DNA from: Arthrobacter sp. SPG23
Lineage (GTDB): Bacteria > Actinomycetota > Actinomycetes > Actinomycetales > Micrococcaceae
NCBI RefSeq assembly: GCF_000876655.1
Contig: NZ_JYCN01000015.1
Span: 182,154-246,153 of the forward strand
Length of the DNA: 64,000 bases
Direction: 5' to 3'
The position numbers and the translations under genes were made by a program. Under the pieces are notes generated by a model that searched no databases, was not told the origin of the DNA, and saw nothing but the letters and a program-made list of their open reading frames with translations. Each line of letters starts with the position of its first letter. Positions within the stretch are counted from its first letter, which is position 1. Shown in pieces: positions 63,124 through 64,000 of this stretch.

Positions 63124-63738
63124 TCACTTCATGACAGCCAGGATCATCTCGAGGGCATCGTCAGGGCCGGCACCGGGAACGTTGCCAATCGTTGAGGCAA
63201 ATGCGTGAGTGGGCGTGCAGACCCCGGCTTGGTGTACGTTCACGTTGATGCCCTTCCAAGCGGACCAGCCTGGCCGTGAGGCGAAAGAGTCCACTGACGC
63301 CATTCCCGGCGGGACTTGGAGGTTCGCGCCACAGTTTGCCGTCATACCTGGGGAAGCCTGGGCGTTAAAGACGGCGATGTCCACCACAGTTAGCAAAGCC
63401 AGAGGTGCCGCGCCCGAGGCGTCTACAGTGTAGCTGCAGCCGGTCGCTCCAGGTGCGGCCTGTGCGTCGTTGTTGTGGTGAAATGTAGGCAGCCCGGAAA
63501 ACTTTGTCAGGTACCTTTCCCCTACAGCGCAAAGGTCCGCGACGGGAACTCCGGATGCCGCCGATGAGGCAGCCGGCGCCGCCGTCGGTTTGCTGAGTTG
63601 TGCCGACGGCGTTGATGACGGACTTGCACCGGAAGCTATTGCGCTGAACGGTGCCGCTTGTGGCTGCGGGGTTGAACATCCGGAAACGGATGAGAGGATG
63701 GCCGCGATGACGCAGAGTCTGGCAAGCGAATGGTTCAT
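63124..63738 (-). CDS. putative lipoprotein, DUF3558-like
   Basis: This 204-residue protein begins MNHSLARLCVIAAILSSVSGC, a signal peptide with a lipobox at SGC. It would be modified by Lgt and anchored outside the membrane. A Ser/Pro/Ala linker follows (about 25-65), then a domain with VADLCAVGERYLTKFSG and GCSYTV, in the manner of actinobacterial DUF3558 lipoproteins. The frame is open to 63921, but ATG 63738 gives the signal peptide. It may be element cargo or resident chromosome. The 62863-63123 and 63739-64000 stretches on each side hold no gene I can support. Confidence 0.75.
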   Translation of the reverse strand: MNHSLARLCVIAAILSSVSGCSTPQPQAAPFSAIASGASPSSTPSAQLSKPTAAPAASSAASGVPVADLCAVGERYLTKFSGLPTFHHNNDAQAAPGATGCSYTVDASGAAPLALLTVVDIAVFNAQASPGMTANCGANLQVPPGMASVDSFASRPGWSAWKGINVNVHQAGVCTPTHAFASTIGNVPGAGPDDALEMILAVMK

Positions 63739-64000
63739 GATGTCCCATTGTGTTCTGTGTAAAAAGGCCCTGTACGGCCTGCATCTGTACATACCGTGTC
63801 CGCAGCCGAAGTCGCCCGGCCGCGCAGAAGAGTGCCTAGGAGATCTAACGGCCGGGACTCTCGACAGATGCGCAGGGTCACGACGAACAACTGATGCAGC
63901 TTTGGCTACGGACGAACCCATGACTCAGTTGACGCTGCTGAATGCCGCATCTTCGTCTATGTTCCCCACAGTGTTATGCATGATGTCGCTACGCCTATTG

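Noticed and set aside
34011..64000. Second copy of the tRNA-Leu 3' end (attR)
   Set aside because: I looked for the T-arm and acceptor sequence by eye and saw only short chance matches, such as CACAGTGTT near 63968.

Overview
The window reads as a chromosome segment from a high-GC actinobacterium of the Micrococcaceae (Arthrobacter / Pseudarthrobacter type). That placement is inferred from the family composition (TIGR02234 Trp-operon membrane protein, HGxxPAAW protein, TIGR03085 protein, ANTAR response regulator, long-form HisG, separate ribB and ribA), from GTG/TTG starts, and from likely leaderless promoters. No database search was possible.

Positions 1 to about 33.9 kb are ordinary core chromosome. 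First come an alpha/beta hydrolase (cut by the window edge), a YbaK deacylase, sufE-sseA, zapE and an MT0933-like antitoxin. Next is a five-tRNA cluster (minus strand: Gly-Cys-Val-Gly-Val) facing a single tRNA-Val(CAC). Then follow def-fmt-rsmB-rpe, an FMN riboswitch with ribD-ribE-ribB-ribA-ribH, hisE-hisG-hisF-hisI, and trpE - membrane protein - HGxxPAAW protein - trpC-trpB-trpA-lgt. The block ends with gltB-gltD, pyk, a strong double terminator and a convergent PdtaR-type regulator. Many genes are coupled by ATGA/GTGA overlaps, consistent with co-translation in operons.

From tRNA-Leu(CAA) at 33929 onward the content is that of an integrated conjugative element. A tyrosine integrase starts 89 bp after the tRNA. 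It is followed by an excisionase-like HTH gene, three more small DNA-binding proteins, a sigma-like protein, a VirB8/TcpC-like protein and an NlpC/P60 wall hydrolase. Then come a pilin-like DUF6112 protein, a VirB6/TrbL-like protein, an SCO6880-like protein, a VirB4-like ATPase, a VirD4-like coupling protein, a DUF4913-like protein, an ArdC-like antirestriction protein and SSB. No relaxase and no second att copy were found, so the element probably continues past 64 kb or is decayed.

The conjugation module is split by about 10.8 kb of cargo (39.8-50.6 kb). The cargo holds a three-gene set (ETEC_3214-like membrane protein, a small acidic protein, an HhH-GPD-like protein) facing an unknown membrane protein; a small gene behind a LexA-like box; a 1071-residue type IIG restriction-modification enzyme; and a two-gene operon pairing a DUF6932-like nucleotidyltransferase with an unknown protein. 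Beyond these lie two small membrane-protein genes that each need one frameshift to read, and a decayed HNH-serine recombinase module fused tail to tail with a phage terminase small subunit. The right end (61.3-62.6 kb) is a hairpin-rich non-coding stretch, followed by a remnant of an ISP-type restriction helicase and a lipoprotein gene.

The best candidates for something undescribed are the DUF6932 pair with its broken neighbours, the ETEC_3214/HhH trio, and the element-borne sigma-like protein at the head of the transfer genes.
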